A DNA stretch of 64,000 bases, from assembly GCA_963674495.2 (NCBI GenBank), contig CAXXLG010000001.1:806001-870000 (forward strand), given 5' to 3'. A program made the position numbers and the translations under genes. Positions 33,440 through 43,600 of this stretch are shown piece by piece (positions within the stretch are counted from its first letter, which is position 1; every line of letters begins with the position of its first letter). The notes below the pieces were generated by a model that saw only the letters and a list, made by a program, of their open reading frames with translations, did no database searches and had not been told where the DNA came from. The DNA is from RGIG3178 sp963674495 (GTDB taxonomy: Bacteria > Bacillota > Clostridia > Christensenellales > QAND01).

Positions 33440-33515
33440 TGGTGGAGACGAGGAGGGTCGAACTCCTTACCTCTTGAATGCCATTCAAGCGCTCTACCAG
33501 TTGAGCTACGCCCCC
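33440..33515 (-). tRNA. tRNA-Ala (GGC)
   Basis: 76-nt cloverleaf with the CCA tail encoded. Anticodon stem CTTGA/TCAAG encloses loop ATGGCAT, anticodon GGC. The acceptor stem GGGGGCG/CGTCTCC has the G3-U70 pair that marks alanine tRNAs. D-arm AGCTCAACTGGTAGAGC and T-arm GTTCGACC are normal. The 3' half (33440-33484) doubles as the attachment core of the adjacent integrative element, whose insertion keeps the tRNA intact. Confidence 0.96.
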
Positions 33516-33661
33516 AAAACGCTTTATTAGGATAGCATAGCGGTACCTTTTTGTAAAGAGGTGATTTAATTGAATCCATCGCCGTTTTATGGTACATTGA
33601 TCAGACGGAATACCCCCGTGATCGCATATTTCCGATGATATTAAAACCCCGAGGGAGATGG

Positions 33662-34660
33662 ATGAAAACAAATCGGATTCGCAAAGCCTTAGCGCTGTTT
33701 CTGTTGCCGCTTCTATTGGGCGGTTGTTCAAAGGCGCCGCTTTATGTGCAGGGCTTTGCCATGGATACTTTGATCACCATCACGGTGTACGATAAGGCGT
33801 ATGAAGATATTGCGCGTGATAGCTTGTCCCTGCTGGATCAATACGATGCACAGTGGTCGGCCCATAGAGCGGGTAGCGATATCGACAGACTCAATCAAGA
33901 TGGGCAGGCGGTATTGACGGGGGATACGGCTGAACTTATGTTTGCCTCTATGCAGTATTCGGCGGTCAGCGGCGGCGCGTTTGACCTCACCATATACCCG
34001 ATCACTTCCCTTTGGCATTTGAGCACTCGCACCGATGATGAGTCCTTACCGAATGAACAATCCATCCGCAATGCATGCGCGCTAGTTGATGCAAATTCGC
34101 TTGCGCTGGAGCAGGTGGGAGATGGCGTATCAGTAACGCTGAAACCCGGGATGGGCATCGATTTGGGTGGAATTGCCAAGGGCTTTGCAGCGGATAAACT
34201 CAAGGTCTATCTTGAATCCAAAGGCGTTAATAATGCTATCGTCAGCCTGGGCGGAAACGTATGCCTGATCGGCAGCGAAACGTATACCGTCGGTTTGGAA
34301 GATCCACGTGCGGACGGTATATTCGGTAAACTCAAGGTCTCCGATGTACAGGTGGTAACAAGCGGCGATTATCAGCGTTATATCGAGGTGGCCGGTCAAC
34401 GCATCCATCATATCTTCGATCCCGCTACAGGCCAAAGTGTACACAACGGTTTGTGCAGCGTCACCGTCATCGGACAGAACGGCGCACAGTGCGACGCTTT
34501 GTCAACGGCTGTATTTGTGCTGGGTTTAGATCGAGGCATGGCGTTGGTTGAATCGCAGGGATTGGATGCGATCTTGGTCATGGAAGACGGGCGCATCTAT
34601 ATGACCGACGGTGCAAAACAAGTGTTTATGCTTGTCAATACCACCTATGTCGTGCAGTGA
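33662..34660 (+). CDS. apbE: FAD:protein FMN transferase ApbE
   Basis: Attaches FMN covalently to Ser/Thr of flavoproteins such as RNF/NQR subunits, outside the membrane. The 332-aa product has a lipoprotein signal (LLGGCS), FAMDTLITITVYD near 40, the conserved GGIAKGFAAD (about 170-179), LGGNV, and the Mg-site region HHIFDPATGQSV, DALSTAVFVLG. Length is normal. Start ATG at 33662 behind GAGGGAGATGG. First gene right of the element boundary, so its location shows the chromosomal side. Confidence 0.93.
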   Translation: MKTNRIRKALALFLLPLLLGGCSKAPLYVQGFAMDTLITITVYDKAYEDIARDSLSLLDQYDAQWSAHRAGSDIDRLNQDGQAVLTGDTAELMFASMQYSAVSGGAFDLTIYPITSLWHLSTRTDDESLPNEQSIRNACALVDANSLALEQVGDGVSVTLKPGMGIDLGGIAKGFAADKLKVYLESKGVNNAIVSLGGNVCLIGSETYTVGLEDPRADGIFGKLKVSDVQVVTSGDYQRYIEVAGQRIHHIFDPATGQSVHNGLCSVTVIGQNGAQCDALSTAVFVLGLDRGMALVESQGLDAILVMEDGRIYMTDGAKQVFMLVNTTYVVQ

Positions 34661-34696
34661 GTTCAATGCACGGCGCGTGGAAAGGAACGGAACATC

Positions 34697-35143
34697 TTGA
34701 ACCATGAATTCTATATGAACAAGGCGTTGATGCAGGCCAAAGCAGCGGAACGCAAGGGAGAGGTTCCCGTAGGGGCTATTGTTGTGAAGAACGATGTTAT
34801 TATCTCCCGTGCACACAACTTGCGCGAAAGCCGGCGCGATCCCACAGCGCATGCGGAGATGCTGGCCTTGCAAAGAGCGGCAAAGAAACTCGGCGGGTGG
34901 AGGCTGTCTGGCTGCACGCTGTACGTGACGCTGGAGCCCTGCCCAATGTGTGCGGGCGCTTGTATCAATGCACGCGTTGATACAATCGTGTACGGCGCCA
35001 GCGACCCCAAAGCGGGCTGCTGCGGTTCATTGTATACCTTGCCACAGGACGAGCGCTTCAACCACCGTCCGGCCGTTGTGGGCGGTGTGCTGGCACAGGA
35101 TTGCGCCATGCTGTTGACCGACTTCTTTCGTCTACACAGATAA
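34697..35143 (+). CDS. tadA: tRNA adenosine(34) deaminase TadA
   Basis: Converts A34 to inosine in tRNA-Arg(ACG). The 148-aa product has the zinc/active-site motif TAHAEMLAL and PCPMCAGA of the cytidine-deaminase fold, and the GEVPVGAIVV start region. TTG at 34697 gives the usual N-terminus (MNHEFYMNKALMQAK); an ATG lies six codons in. AAAGGAACGG upstream is a somewhat distant ribosome site. Housekeeping gene, followed by a terminator. Confidence 0.94.
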   Translation: MNHEFYMNKALMQAKAAERKGEVPVGAIVVKNDVIISRAHNLRESRRDPTAHAEMLALQRAAKKLGGWRLSGCTLYVTLEPCPMCAGACINARVDTIVYGASDPKAGCCGSLYTLPQDERFNHRPAVVGGVLAQDCAMLLTDFFRLHR

Positions 35144-35179
35144 CACTAGATGCCCAATAACTACTACGACTTTGATAAT

Positions 35180-35212
35180 CAAAAGCCCGTGAACCGTCTC
35201 GGTTTACGGGCT
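35180..35212. terminator. Bidirectional terminator
   Basis: AAAGCCCGTGAACCG and CGGTTTACGGGCTTT form a 15-bp stem (one G-T pair) with a 3-nt loop between the convergent tadA and hydratase genes. It can end transcripts from both sides. Confidence 0.85.
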
Positions 35213-35223
35213 TTGCCTTGCCG

Positions 35224-37419
35224 CTATTCCCTGTTTTTCTTATTCCGCTGTGCATAGTAATTCATCAGACATCCTGCGGCAATAATTTCTCGTTCATCCT
35301 TGGTTAGATTCGGCAACAGCAGTCTAATCTGCGTTCTCTCTTCACCCTGTATCAGCGTTGCCAACACCGTTTCCTTGCCACCCAAAAGCGCATCACGTAT
35401 GCCACGGATTTTTATCACATCTCCGTGTTGTATATTGTAGGAAGCCGCGTCTTCCAGCTCAAAAGGCAACATGCCCCAATTGGTCACGTTGGCTCGGTAG
35501 CGCCTTGTCGCATACGTCTGTGCGATGTTTGCCACACCACCCAACACGCGTTGACAGGAAGCGGCTTGTTCACGTGCCGATCCGTCGCCAGGGCATAGCG
35601 CAAATACCACCGTGCCCAGTCCGGGTGATTCGGGATTGGTTTTACGCCGCTCAAGCTCCTCTTCAAAAATCGCTTTGGCCCGTCCGACATAGCCAGGATC
35701 CTTGCGCGACAGCGTAAATTCCGCCAGCTTTTGTGGATTGCTTCTATAGCTTGACGTCTCGCCCGACGGGATAAGCTCGTCCGTTGTGGTCACGTCATCG
35801 TAGATGGCGCTGGCCACAGTGAGATCCAGATTCTGCGGCAACGGAATCATCTCGGGCCAGTTGGTGATATTTGGCCCCATCACAAGTTCATGATCCGGTT
35901 TTGGATTTCCTACGCCGCAATATATCCGGCTTTGGTACGGCAAGGCGTTGAACTGATAATCGTCTTCCAAAGGCTCGGCCGGTGGCCGATCCAGTTCGGT
36001 CGCAGCGGTCAGGCGACCGCCATTGGCTGCCGTAGCGGCAATGGATCGCGCATCCATCAGCGCTACGTACGCCACCTGCCCATCGCCGGGTCGGCTGCCT
36101 TCCCTGTTGGGGAAGTTCCTTGTGGTATGCCGTATGGACAATCCGCCATTTATCGGTACGTCGCCCGCGCCGAAGCATGGGCCACAGAACGCTGTGCGCA
36201 TAACCACGCCCTTTTGCAGCAGTTCATCGGTCACACCCTTATGATTCAACGCCATGCCCATAGGCACACTGGCGGGATATACGGACAACTCAAATCCTGT
36301 CGTGCCCAGTGTTCCTAACTGTAATATCTCATTGACACGCAATACGTTTTGATACAATCCTCCCGAGCAGCCCGCCACGATGCCCTGATCCACGTACAAC
36401 TCACCGTCGCGCACGTGGCTCAGCATCGTTACGCTCTGTTTCTTTCCCGTTTGTTTTTCAATTCCTTGATCACACTCTGCCAATATATCCTGCATATTTT
36501 GCTTGAGCTCGCCAATGGTGAAAGCATTGCTTGGGTGGTACGGAAGGGCGATCATCGGCTCAACCATATCAAGCTTGATATGGATCATGCTATCGTAAAC
36601 GGCGTCTTCCCTAGGTGCCATGGGTGCATACTCCGCTTCCCGCCCATGCACTTTAAGAAACCGTTTGACTGTATCATCTGTCTGCCACACGGAGGACAAG
36701 CAAGCACTTTCAGTGGTCATCACGTCGATGCCCATGCGGTAATCCATGGCCAGATTGGCTATACCGGGCCCGAAGAACTCCATAATCTTATTCTTGACAA
36801 AACCGCTTTTAAACGTTGCTCGTATCAACGCCAGCGCCACATCCTGTGGGCCGACGCCGTTTTGTGGCTTGCCTGTGAGATACACACCCACGATGTGGGG
36901 ATAGGCGATGTTATAGGTACGCCCCAACAGTTGGTTGGCGAGTTCTGGTCCTCCTTCGCCCACGCCCAACGTGCCAAGGGCACCGTAGCGGGTATGGCTG
37001 TCCGAAGCCAATATCATCTTGCCGCAGCCCGCGTACATCTCCCGCATGTATTGATGGATGACCGCCATATGTGCAGGCACAAATTCGCCGCCGTATTTGA
37101 TGGCGGCGGACAGCCCGAACTTGTGATCGTCCGCGTTGATGGTACCACCAACCGCGCACAGGCTGTTGTGACAGTTTGTCAATACATATGGCAAACGGAA
37201 CGATTCCATACCGCTATAGCGCGCCGTCTGGACAATGCCCACATAGGTGATGTCGTGCGAGGCCATCGCATCGAATGCAATGTTTAAAGTTTGCGTACCG
37301 GTCCCTTTGTGATGCGCCATAAGAATGTTGTGCGCCATCGTTCCTTCATGAAAAGCTGCTTGCGCCTTTATGATGTCTCCGTCTTTCACGCAAGACGGCC
37401 CCTGAAATAATGTCACCAT
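35224..37419 (-). CDS. Aconitase-family hydratase
   Basis: Product of 731 aa of the aconitase superfamily, of the YbhJ-like sub-branch rather than classical AcnA/B. Signature segments are LASDSHTRYGALGTLGVGEGG, VAGCSGG (Cys ligand of a 4Fe-4S cluster), RTAFCGPCFGAGD (two more Cys ligands), NFPNREGSRPGDG and a C-terminal swivel domain (TNWGMLPFELEDAAS). It should dehydrate/rehydrate a hydroxy-acid through the cluster, in the cytosol. ATG at 37419 is preferred behind GAGGTGATTTCG. The substrate (citrate, homocitrate or other) cannot be assigned. Confidence 0.85.
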   Translation of the reverse strand: MVTLFQGPSCVKDGDIIKAQAAFHEGTMAHNILMAHHKGTGTQTLNIAFDAMASHDITYVGIVQTARYSGMESFRLPYVLTNCHNSLCAVGGTINADDHKFGLSAAIKYGGEFVPAHMAVIHQYMREMYAGCGKMILASDSHTRYGALGTLGVGEGGPELANQLLGRTYNIAYPHIVGVYLTGKPQNGVGPQDVALALIRATFKSGFVKNKIMEFFGPGIANLAMDYRMGIDVMTTESACLSSVWQTDDTVKRFLKVHGREAEYAPMAPREDAVYDSMIHIKLDMVEPMIALPYHPSNAFTIGELKQNMQDILAECDQGIEKQTGKKQSVTMLSHVRDGELYVDQGIVAGCSGGLYQNVLRVNEILQLGTLGTTGFELSVYPASVPMGMALNHKGVTDELLQKGVVMRTAFCGPCFGAGDVPINGGLSIRHTTRNFPNREGSRPGDGQVAYVALMDARSIAATAANGGRLTAATELDRPPAEPLEDDYQFNALPYQSRIYCGVGNPKPDHELVMGPNITNWPEMIPLPQNLDLTVASAIYDDVTTTDELIPSGETSSYRSNPQKLAEFTLSRKDPGYVGRAKAIFEEELERRKTNPESPGLGTVVFALCPGDGSAREQAASCQRVLGGVANIAQTYATRRYRANVTNWGMLPFELEDAASYNIQHGDVIKIRGIRDALLGGKETVLATLIQGEERTQIRLLLPNLTKDEREIIAAGCLMNYYAQRNKKNRE

Positions 37420-37467
37420 CGAAATCACCTCATATAAATTGCTAATCTTGTTGTTATCCCCAAACGA

Positions 37468-38022
37468 TTATACGGTATGCTCGAGTTCATGCAGCGTTTT
37501 GTATAGCAACTGGTTCGCCATGAGAATGCCGCTGATGGATTTGCCGTCCACAATCTCCCCTTCCATAACCAGCTTCACAGCCTCGAAAAACGGCATCCAT
37601 ACAACGTCGACATACTCTCCGTCATCGAGATTCTGTTCACCCTGCAGTCCCCCGCGCACCAAAAAGAGGTGGATAACCTCGTCACAAAAGCCGGGACTGG
37701 ATACATACACGCCAATCTTGTTCCATTCGCCCTGGTCCAATCCGGTTTCCTCCGAAAGTTCCCGCTTGGCGCAGACGAGAGGCTCCTCACCTTCATCCAA
37801 TTTCCCCGCCGGGATTTCAAGCATAAATCGTCCCATCGCCACGCGGTATTGCCTAACCAACGCAATGTCATGATTTACGTTTATAGCCACCACCGCGCTG
37901 GCGCCGGGATGCTGCACAATCTCACGCGCTGCTTCCCGCCCGTCGATCTGGCGAACGTCCATGCGCACCATACGCAGAATCTTTCCATCGTATACACATT
38001 CCTCGCGGATTGGTATTTCCAT
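37468..38022 (-). CDS. Nudix hydrolase, ADP-ribose pyrophosphatase type
   Basis: Hydrolyses ADP-ribose or related nucleoside diphosphates to AMP and sugar phosphate. The 184-aa product carries a full Nudix box (GKLDEGEEPLVCAKRELSEE, with REL..EE metal ligands, about 80-99) and the family features VRQYRVAMGRFMLEIPAG before it and YVSSPGFCDEVIHLF after it. Start ATG at 38022 behind GAGGTGTGTCTGG; the codon six upstream lacks a site. Ends 49 nt before the hydratase start on the same strand, so the two may be co-transcribed. Confidence 0.92.
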   Translation of the reverse strand: MEIPIREECVYDGKILRMVRMDVRQIDGREAAREIVQHPGASAVVAINVNHDIALVRQYRVAMGRFMLEIPAGKLDEGEEPLVCAKRELSEETGLDQGEWNKIGVYVSSPGFCDEVIHLFLVRGGLQGEQNLDDGEYVDVVWMPFFEAVKLVMEGEIVDGKSISGILMANQLLYKTLHELEHTV

Positions 38023-38213
38023 CCAGACACACCTCAACAAGAATTACTTATAACCTTTGTCCATTAGCATATCAGCATCGCGGCATAGTTACAAGCCTCA
38101 GTGGCGCGTAAAAGAGACATTCTCCCGACTACCAGCGGCATCAACCGTTGGATACCAGGGCTTGCATTTTATTCTTTTTTTTGATACGATCTGAAAGCGT
38201 CAAGCATGGACAA

Positions 38214-38302
38214 GGAGAGGTATCGAAGTGGTCATAACGGGGCTGACTCGAAATCAGTTTGAGGGGAACCTCACGTGGGTTCGAATCCCACCCTCTCCGC
38301 CA
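38214..38302 (+). tRNA. tRNA-Ser (CGA)
   Basis: 89-nt class II tRNA: acceptor GGAGAGG/CCTCTCC, discriminator G, encoded CCA; anticodon loop CTCGAAA in stem GCTGA/TCAGT, anticodon CGA; a long variable arm (TGAGGGGAACCTCA) as expected for serine; T-arm GGGTTCGAATCCC. Clean fold, no sign of an inserted element. Confidence 0.96.
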
Positions 38303-38335
38303 CATACCTTATTTAGGACACAAATAGTTTCTAAA

Positions 38336-38369
38336 CAATAAAAGCAGCTCGATTGAACTGCTTTTATTG
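38336..38369 (+). terminator. Hairpin terminator after tRNA-Ser
   Basis: CAATAAAAGCAG and CTGCTTTTATTG form a 12-bp stem with a 10-nt loop about 35 nt after the tRNA. The T-rich tail is only moderate. Confidence 0.75.
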
Positions 38370-38543
38370 TATTATTTAAAATTCTGCTTAATGATTTTTA
38401 CTTTGTTTTCTTTGTAGCTATAATTATCAACGGCTGGTGTAAAATGCAAGGAATGGGATGCGTATGTTTTCTTGGACTTATCACACAGCTCGTTTGGTTA
38501 ATTTATCCTAATAGCCATAATTATAAATAAAGATTTTTACCTT

Positions 38544-40724
38544 TCACTCTTGTGTGAACTTGAAATCTTCAAGATTGGCAAACAATTCGACCAGGAATGG
38601 GTCAAATTGTGTTCCACTGCACCTCAAAGTTTCTTTGATTGCTTCATCAGACGTCATAGGCTTTTTATAAGGTCTTCCGCTAATCATTGCATCATATGCG
38701 TCAAGTATTGCTATAATCCTTGCTTGATAGCTTTGGTATTGCATTACCCTTTAATCCATGATGGTAACCCTGCCCATCCCATCGCTCATGTATCGATAGA
38801 ATATACTTTGAAATGTGAGCCAGTCCAGGTGTTGCTTCCGCAATTCTATAGCCAATTTCACTATGTTTTTTTATTTCTATCCACTCCTCCTTTGATAAAC
38901 TGCTTGGCTTCATGATAATATCCTTGGACACTCCTAGCTTCCCTATATCGTGCAAAACTGCAAGAAGTCGCAATTCTTCAACTTCTTGAGGCATAAGGCC
39001 AAGTTTACGCCAACCTGAGTAGCAATTCCCAGAAGGCGCTGTTCATGTTCTTCCGTTTCATAATTCATTTCATATAGTGTCTTCAATAAGGAAGAAACAG
39101 CCTCATTCCGACCGCTTTTTGCATTTAAAAGCTTGTTATTATACATTGCATTCTCAGCATGCTCCATAACATCAATAAATTTCTGTTCAATAACATCTTT
39201 TGTAGAATGACCAAGCGCAACACTTAAACATAAATGTCCCACTTTTATTTTATTTGTCATGCTAATAACGCGATTACATATCTCCATGGCAACAGCATTG
39301 TCTGCTTTAGGAAGTAAAAACGACAAACTCGTCCCCTCCCCATCTGGCCACAATATCTTCTTTTCGCAAACATGCTTTTATTATCTCAGCCATCTTTTTT
39401 AGAAGCTTATCGCCGAATTTGTGCCCGAAAGCATCATTAGCAAATTTCAACCCGTTTATATCCGCTATTATAAAAGATATGGGTAGTTGTCTTGCAACAT
39501 CAAGCCTTTTCATTTCTTCCTCAAAATATGTACGGTTATACAGCCCTGTTAAAACATCATGGTAGCTTAAATAGACAATCTCTTCCTCCTCCTTTTTACG
39601 CGATGAAATATCATGATGGTTCACTAAAATACCATTAATATCTTTATCATTATTATGGTTTACCCATGTTAATTCAATATCTTTATACTTACCATCTTTG
39701 CGCTTGTATTTAAACTCCACGGTTTTCATATTCCCATCTTTGCGCAACAGACCAAAAAAATCTTTTCTAATCCGTTTCCAGTCATCGGGGTGGACAAAAT
39801 CCCATGCTTCATTATTTATAACTTCATCCGGTGAAAAGCCAAACCACTTTTCTATATTAGGGCTTATATATTTGATAATACCGCTTTGGTCTAAAATAGA
39901 TATTACATCGGCAATATTCGCTATCATTGCCTTCTGTTTGGCATCGCGTGTGACAAGTGCTTCTTCAGCCTGTTTTCGTTCGGCAATGTCGTGTATAGCT
40001 TCCAGAACGCCAATAATCTCTCCGTTAATATTCGTCAATGGCGCTACTATATTTGACGCCCAGCCCGATCTGCCGGTTTCGGGAACAACAAATGGATATT
40101 CAAGCATATCAACAGTTTCACCGTTCAAAACCTTTTTATATTTTTCGGCCATTCCTGTATCGTGCAGGAAAGGAAAAACTTCCGGAGCATAGCGTCCTAC
40201 GACCTTATGGGCTGAAAGGCCGGTCAATTTTTCCATAAAAGGATTCCATGTTTGAAAACAAAGGTCTCTATCATAAACGACTATGCCGCTATTTATGCAA
40301 CTTATAATTTTTTGGTTGAATAATTGCTCTTCATCCGCTTTCTTTCGATCACTTATATCATGTATAAAGGTTAATAACGAATTACACTTCTTGTATATAT
40401 ACGGTTTTATCGTTATCTCTACCGGAAATACGATACCGTCTTTTTTTACATGATATCGCAGCGGTATGGCGATCACAAGCTCCTGTATCACTTGCGTTGT
40501 TTTATCCAGTTCTGCTGTTAAGTCCGTAATATTTAGTTTTAGCATTTCATCGTAAGTATTCCGTACAGCGTACAAGCAGCATCATTAACTTCTAATATAG
40601 AGTTTGTTTCCTGATCAAGTAGAATAGTGGGGAAATAGTCACGTCTAAAACACCCTGTTGCTTCATTTCATCTTCTTTCAGTATTTTTATCCAGCTTTGA
40701 TTCGGAATTATTTTTTGATGCCAT
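38544..40724 (-). pseudogene. PAS-GGDEF-HD-GYP signalling protein, several frameshifts
   Basis: Reading across frames gives a c-di-GMP protein of ~720 residues: start ATG at 40724 behind AAGGAGC; PAS-like part (TLYGIL...), two further PAS domains (VYDRDLCFQTWNPFMEKL and DQSGIIKYISPNIEKWFG), GGDEF (RWGGDEFVV), then HD-GYP (LHDIGKLGV, HERWDGQGYHHGLKG). The frame changes at least four times (near 40660, 39330, 38970 and 38730) and no single product is possible. Its organisation resembles the intact gene next door at 40937-43027. Real decay is most likely; clustered sequencing errors are an alternative. Confidence 0.85.
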
Positions 40725-40936
40725 TATAAAATGCTCCTTCTTTCATGAATATCTTTTTTTGTTATTCCACAACACATTAATCATTTTATTCCCTATAAAA
40801 AAAATAAATGCTCACTATAGTTCTCATCCCTTAATGAAACTCTGTTTAGTATCCCCGGAAATCTGTATTTTCAGGCCGTCGTTGACACTCTTTTTGCATA
40901 ATGGTTCAATAAAATATATTAGCACCACACTATCAA

Positions 40937-43027
40937 TTATTCCCACGCTTTACCCAATACTTTTTCAACAAATAATTTTGCAATTGCAGGATCAAACTGT
41001 GTACCTGAACACCTTTTGATTTCTTCTACGGCTTCTTCTTCACTTAGCTTTTTCCCATATGATCTATAACTGGTCATTGCGTCAAACGAATCTGCAACCG
41101 CGATAATCCTTGCCTGAAGTAAAATTTCGTTGCCCTTAAGTCCTCTTGGATACCCCGTCCCATCCCATTTTTCCTGATGCTCAAAAATATAATCTCCTAT
41201 TTCAGAGAATTCACTTGCTGAGCTTAATATCCGCTGACCTGCCTCAGGATGCTTTTTCATTTCTATCCACTCATCATCATTCAGTTTATCTGGCTTGTTT
41301 AGAGTTTCATCAGCAATCCCGATTTTCCCAATATCATGCATTAACCCTGCTACTTTAATACGATATACGGTCTCCTTTTCAAATTTCATATTTAGCGCAA
41401 TCGCTTCACAGAGTTCACCAACCCTTTTTGAATGCAGCATTTCTCTCTGATTTTTTTCGTACAGTGCATTCATAATCAGGTCTATTGTATTCCTCTTAGT
41501 GCTCGAACTGTTCAAGAGCTTATACTTATACATCTGGTCTTCTGCAGCCTTTACTATGGCTTGTATTTTCTCACTTTCATCCTTTTTAACTTCACAACCA
41601 AAAGATATGGAGATATCTATGTTACCTACTTTTCGGTTTTGCAGCAATTTATTGATACGCTTTATAATCTGATTAGCTTGTTGATTATCCGTTTTAGGGA
41701 GAAGCACAACAAATTCATCCCCGCCCAATCTTGCGATAATTTCGTCTGCCCGGCATCCTTTCTTTATCGCTTGAGCCACTTTCTTAAGAAGTTCGTCACC
41801 TTTGGCATGCCCAATAGAATCATTGATAATTTTCAAACCATTTACGTCTCCCATAATAATAGCTATATGAAGATTCCTTTTTGTATCCAATCGCTTTAAC
41901 TCTTCTTCATAAAACCTGCGATTGTATAAACCGGTGAGTTGGTCATGATAACTAAGGAACTTGATTTCTTCTTCTCTTTGTTTATATTCGGTAATATCTC
42001 TTGATAATGCGACAAACCCTAAATAATCCCCTTCGTTATCATTGCAAACAGAGGCAGAGAAAAAGATAGGTATTCTATCGTTATTTTTAGAAAGGAAAAA
42101 AGTGTCTTTATTGCGAATAGCGCCCTCCCCCAACGTTCCAATGATATCCCCCATTTCAGATTTTATATCCTTTGGGAAGAGCATTTCAATTGGCTTTTCG
42201 AGTAAATCAGTTTTTTGATATCCCAATAGAGATAGTGTTTCAGAATTAATATAAGAAATCAAACCTTTTGGGTTCACTAATATTACTGAATCAACAATTG
42301 TTTTCAAAATGCTTTCGGCAGCAAGTGATATTGACAGTGTCATTAATTTATATTTTATAATTGCATATAAAATTCCCAGTTGCCAGATCATCATGCCTGC
42401 TGCAATTATATCTGGGATATCGACTTTGATGAAAATATTTGCAAAAAGATTATACCCCATGGTAAGCAAAACGGAAGTTGCGCCCGAAAAATATATTATT
42501 TTAGATTGTTTTCGTTCCCTTATTGACGTAGTATTTCTTAGCACAGAATAACATACATACATGTTTATGGTCCCTAGAATTCCTATGAAAATCATTAAAA
42601 TCCAATACCATGCTGACTCTACATTAGCAATTGTTCTCCAGCCAGATTGATTATAAATCACATCGCTAAAGTACAAATCGTGTTTTATTGCCTGAAATAT
42701 AAAAATTATTGTAGGCAGATAAAGTACAATGTATGTCCACCATTTTTTTAAAATGTTATCCTTTTTCGCATATATTAGAAGGAAGTGAAGAGCAATGCTT
42801 GAAAATGCACAAAATCCAATAGACGCTATAGTATTCCAAAGGATACAGCTGGCTTTATCAGGCGATAATATTGAAACAGCAGTAAAAAATGACCAGATGA
42901 AAAGACTTATATTAAGTGCAAAAAACGTCCTGTTTAATGCCGCCTTTCTGTCCTTGAAGAGCATAACAACGCCAATAGCAAGATAAATAATACCAAATAA
43001 TAATAGTAATTGTGAAAATAAATTCAT
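40937..43027 (-). CDS. Membrane PAS-GGDEF-HD-GYP c-di-GMP protein
   Basis: Product of 696 aa: seven or so N-terminal membrane helices (about 1-225, like the 7TM sensor of histidine kinases), a PAS domain (ESILKTIVDSVILVNPKGLI, about 238-355), a GGDEF domain with intact RLGGDEFVVLL and an HD-GYP domain with MHDIGKIGI and WDGTGYPRGLKG. It can therefore both make (GGDEF) and degrade (HD-GYP) cyclic di-GMP in response to a membrane signal. Length and motifs are complete. It lies 212 nt upstream of a decayed paralogue on the same strand. Confidence 0.92.
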   Translation of the reverse strand: MNLFSQLLLLFGIIYLAIGVVMLFKDRKAALNRTFFALNISLFIWSFFTAVSILSPDKASCILWNTIASIGFCAFSSIALHFLLIYAKKDNILKKWWTYIVLYLPTIIFIFQAIKHDLYFSDVIYNQSGWRTIANVESAWYWILMIFIGILGTINMYVCYSVLRNTTSIRERKQSKIIYFSGATSVLLTMGYNLFANIFIKVDIPDIIAAGMMIWQLGILYAIIKYKLMTLSISLAAESILKTIVDSVILVNPKGLISYINSETLSLLGYQKTDLLEKPIEMLFPKDIKSEMGDIIGTLGEGAIRNKDTFFLSKNNDRIPIFFSASVCNDNEGDYLGFVALSRDITEYKQREEEIKFLSYHDQLTGLYNRRFYEEELKRLDTKRNLHIAIIMGDVNGLKIINDSIGHAKGDELLKKVAQAIKKGCRADEIIARLGGDEFVVLLPKTDNQQANQIIKRINKLLQNRKVGNIDISISFGCEVKKDESEKIQAIVKAAEDQMYKYKLLNSSSTKRNTIDLIMNALYEKNQREMLHSKRVGELCEAIALNMKFEKETVYRIKVAGLMHDIGKIGIADETLNKPDKLNDDEWIEMKKHPEAGQRILSSASEFSEIGDYIFEHQEKWDGTGYPRGLKGNEILLQARIIAVADSFDAMTSYRSYGKKLSEEEAVEEIKRCSGTQFDPAIAKLFVEKVLGKAWE

Positions 43028-43299
43028 ATTTTTGCTCCACTTCTAAATAAATGCTGCATTTTGCTTTACAAATAAGATCAAGGAATCTTTCCTCTTAAGG
43101 AAGGGCGTATTTAATTATGGCATTGCTTTTTAAGTTATTAGTTTTATTATACCACTTTTGCAAACTAGATGCCATAAGTTGTGTAGCAGTGTGAAAAGCC
43201 TATAAAGAACCATGCGTAGCAATGGTTTAATCCCATATCTGCACTTTTTTATGCCAATGATTCTCGTAACCTTTTTTAATGTAAGTTTCACGATTATTA
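43028..43299. other. Intergenic, no gene seen
   Basis: AT-rich stretch upstream of the membrane signalling gene, likely holding its promoter. No hairpin or family signal recognised. Confidence 0.4.
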
Positions 43300-43600
43300 T
43301 GAATGGCAGAGAAAATTTTCAGGCTGCTGTCAATCATCATAATTATAACAGTATTGTCATCAATATTTTGAACATCGCAAGATATTTTTCCCAGTCCAGC
43401 AAGTTATACTGCCTTTGCTCTGTTATGTCCGGCTATGATTTCATGGCTATACTTTATGTCCTCAATCGGGCGAACGAGTATGGGGACAATAAGGCCTTGC
43501 TCTTTTATGCTGTTTGCATGTTCTAACATATTTTCTTTATTATGAGGTTTAATAAGATGTTCTTAATATGGTTTTAGTTTTTATAAGGGCAAAATTCAAC
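43300..43600 (-). pseudogene. parB-like partition gene relic
   Basis: On the minus strand one frame reads ILPL*KLKPY*EHLIKPHNK, then ENMLEHANSIKEQGLIVPIL, VRPIEDIK, EIIAGHNRAKAV*LAGLGK and VQNIDDNTVIIMMIDSSL. This is the ParB N-terminal nuclease-like domain (SIKEQGLIVP and IAGHNRAKA are diagnostic) broken by three stops. The central helix-turn-helix part is absent. It is a relic of a plasmid or conjugative-element partition gene. The flanks 43601-43878 hold nothing I recognise. Confidence 0.85.

Noticed and set aside
33440..33515. tRNA-Gly assignment for the G-rich acceptor stem
   Set aside because: Anticodon loop reads GGC and the acceptor has G3-U70, both diagnostic for alanine.
43212..43526. 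104-codon plus-strand open frame
   Set aside because: It is antisense to the parB relic and has no ribosome site or family signal.
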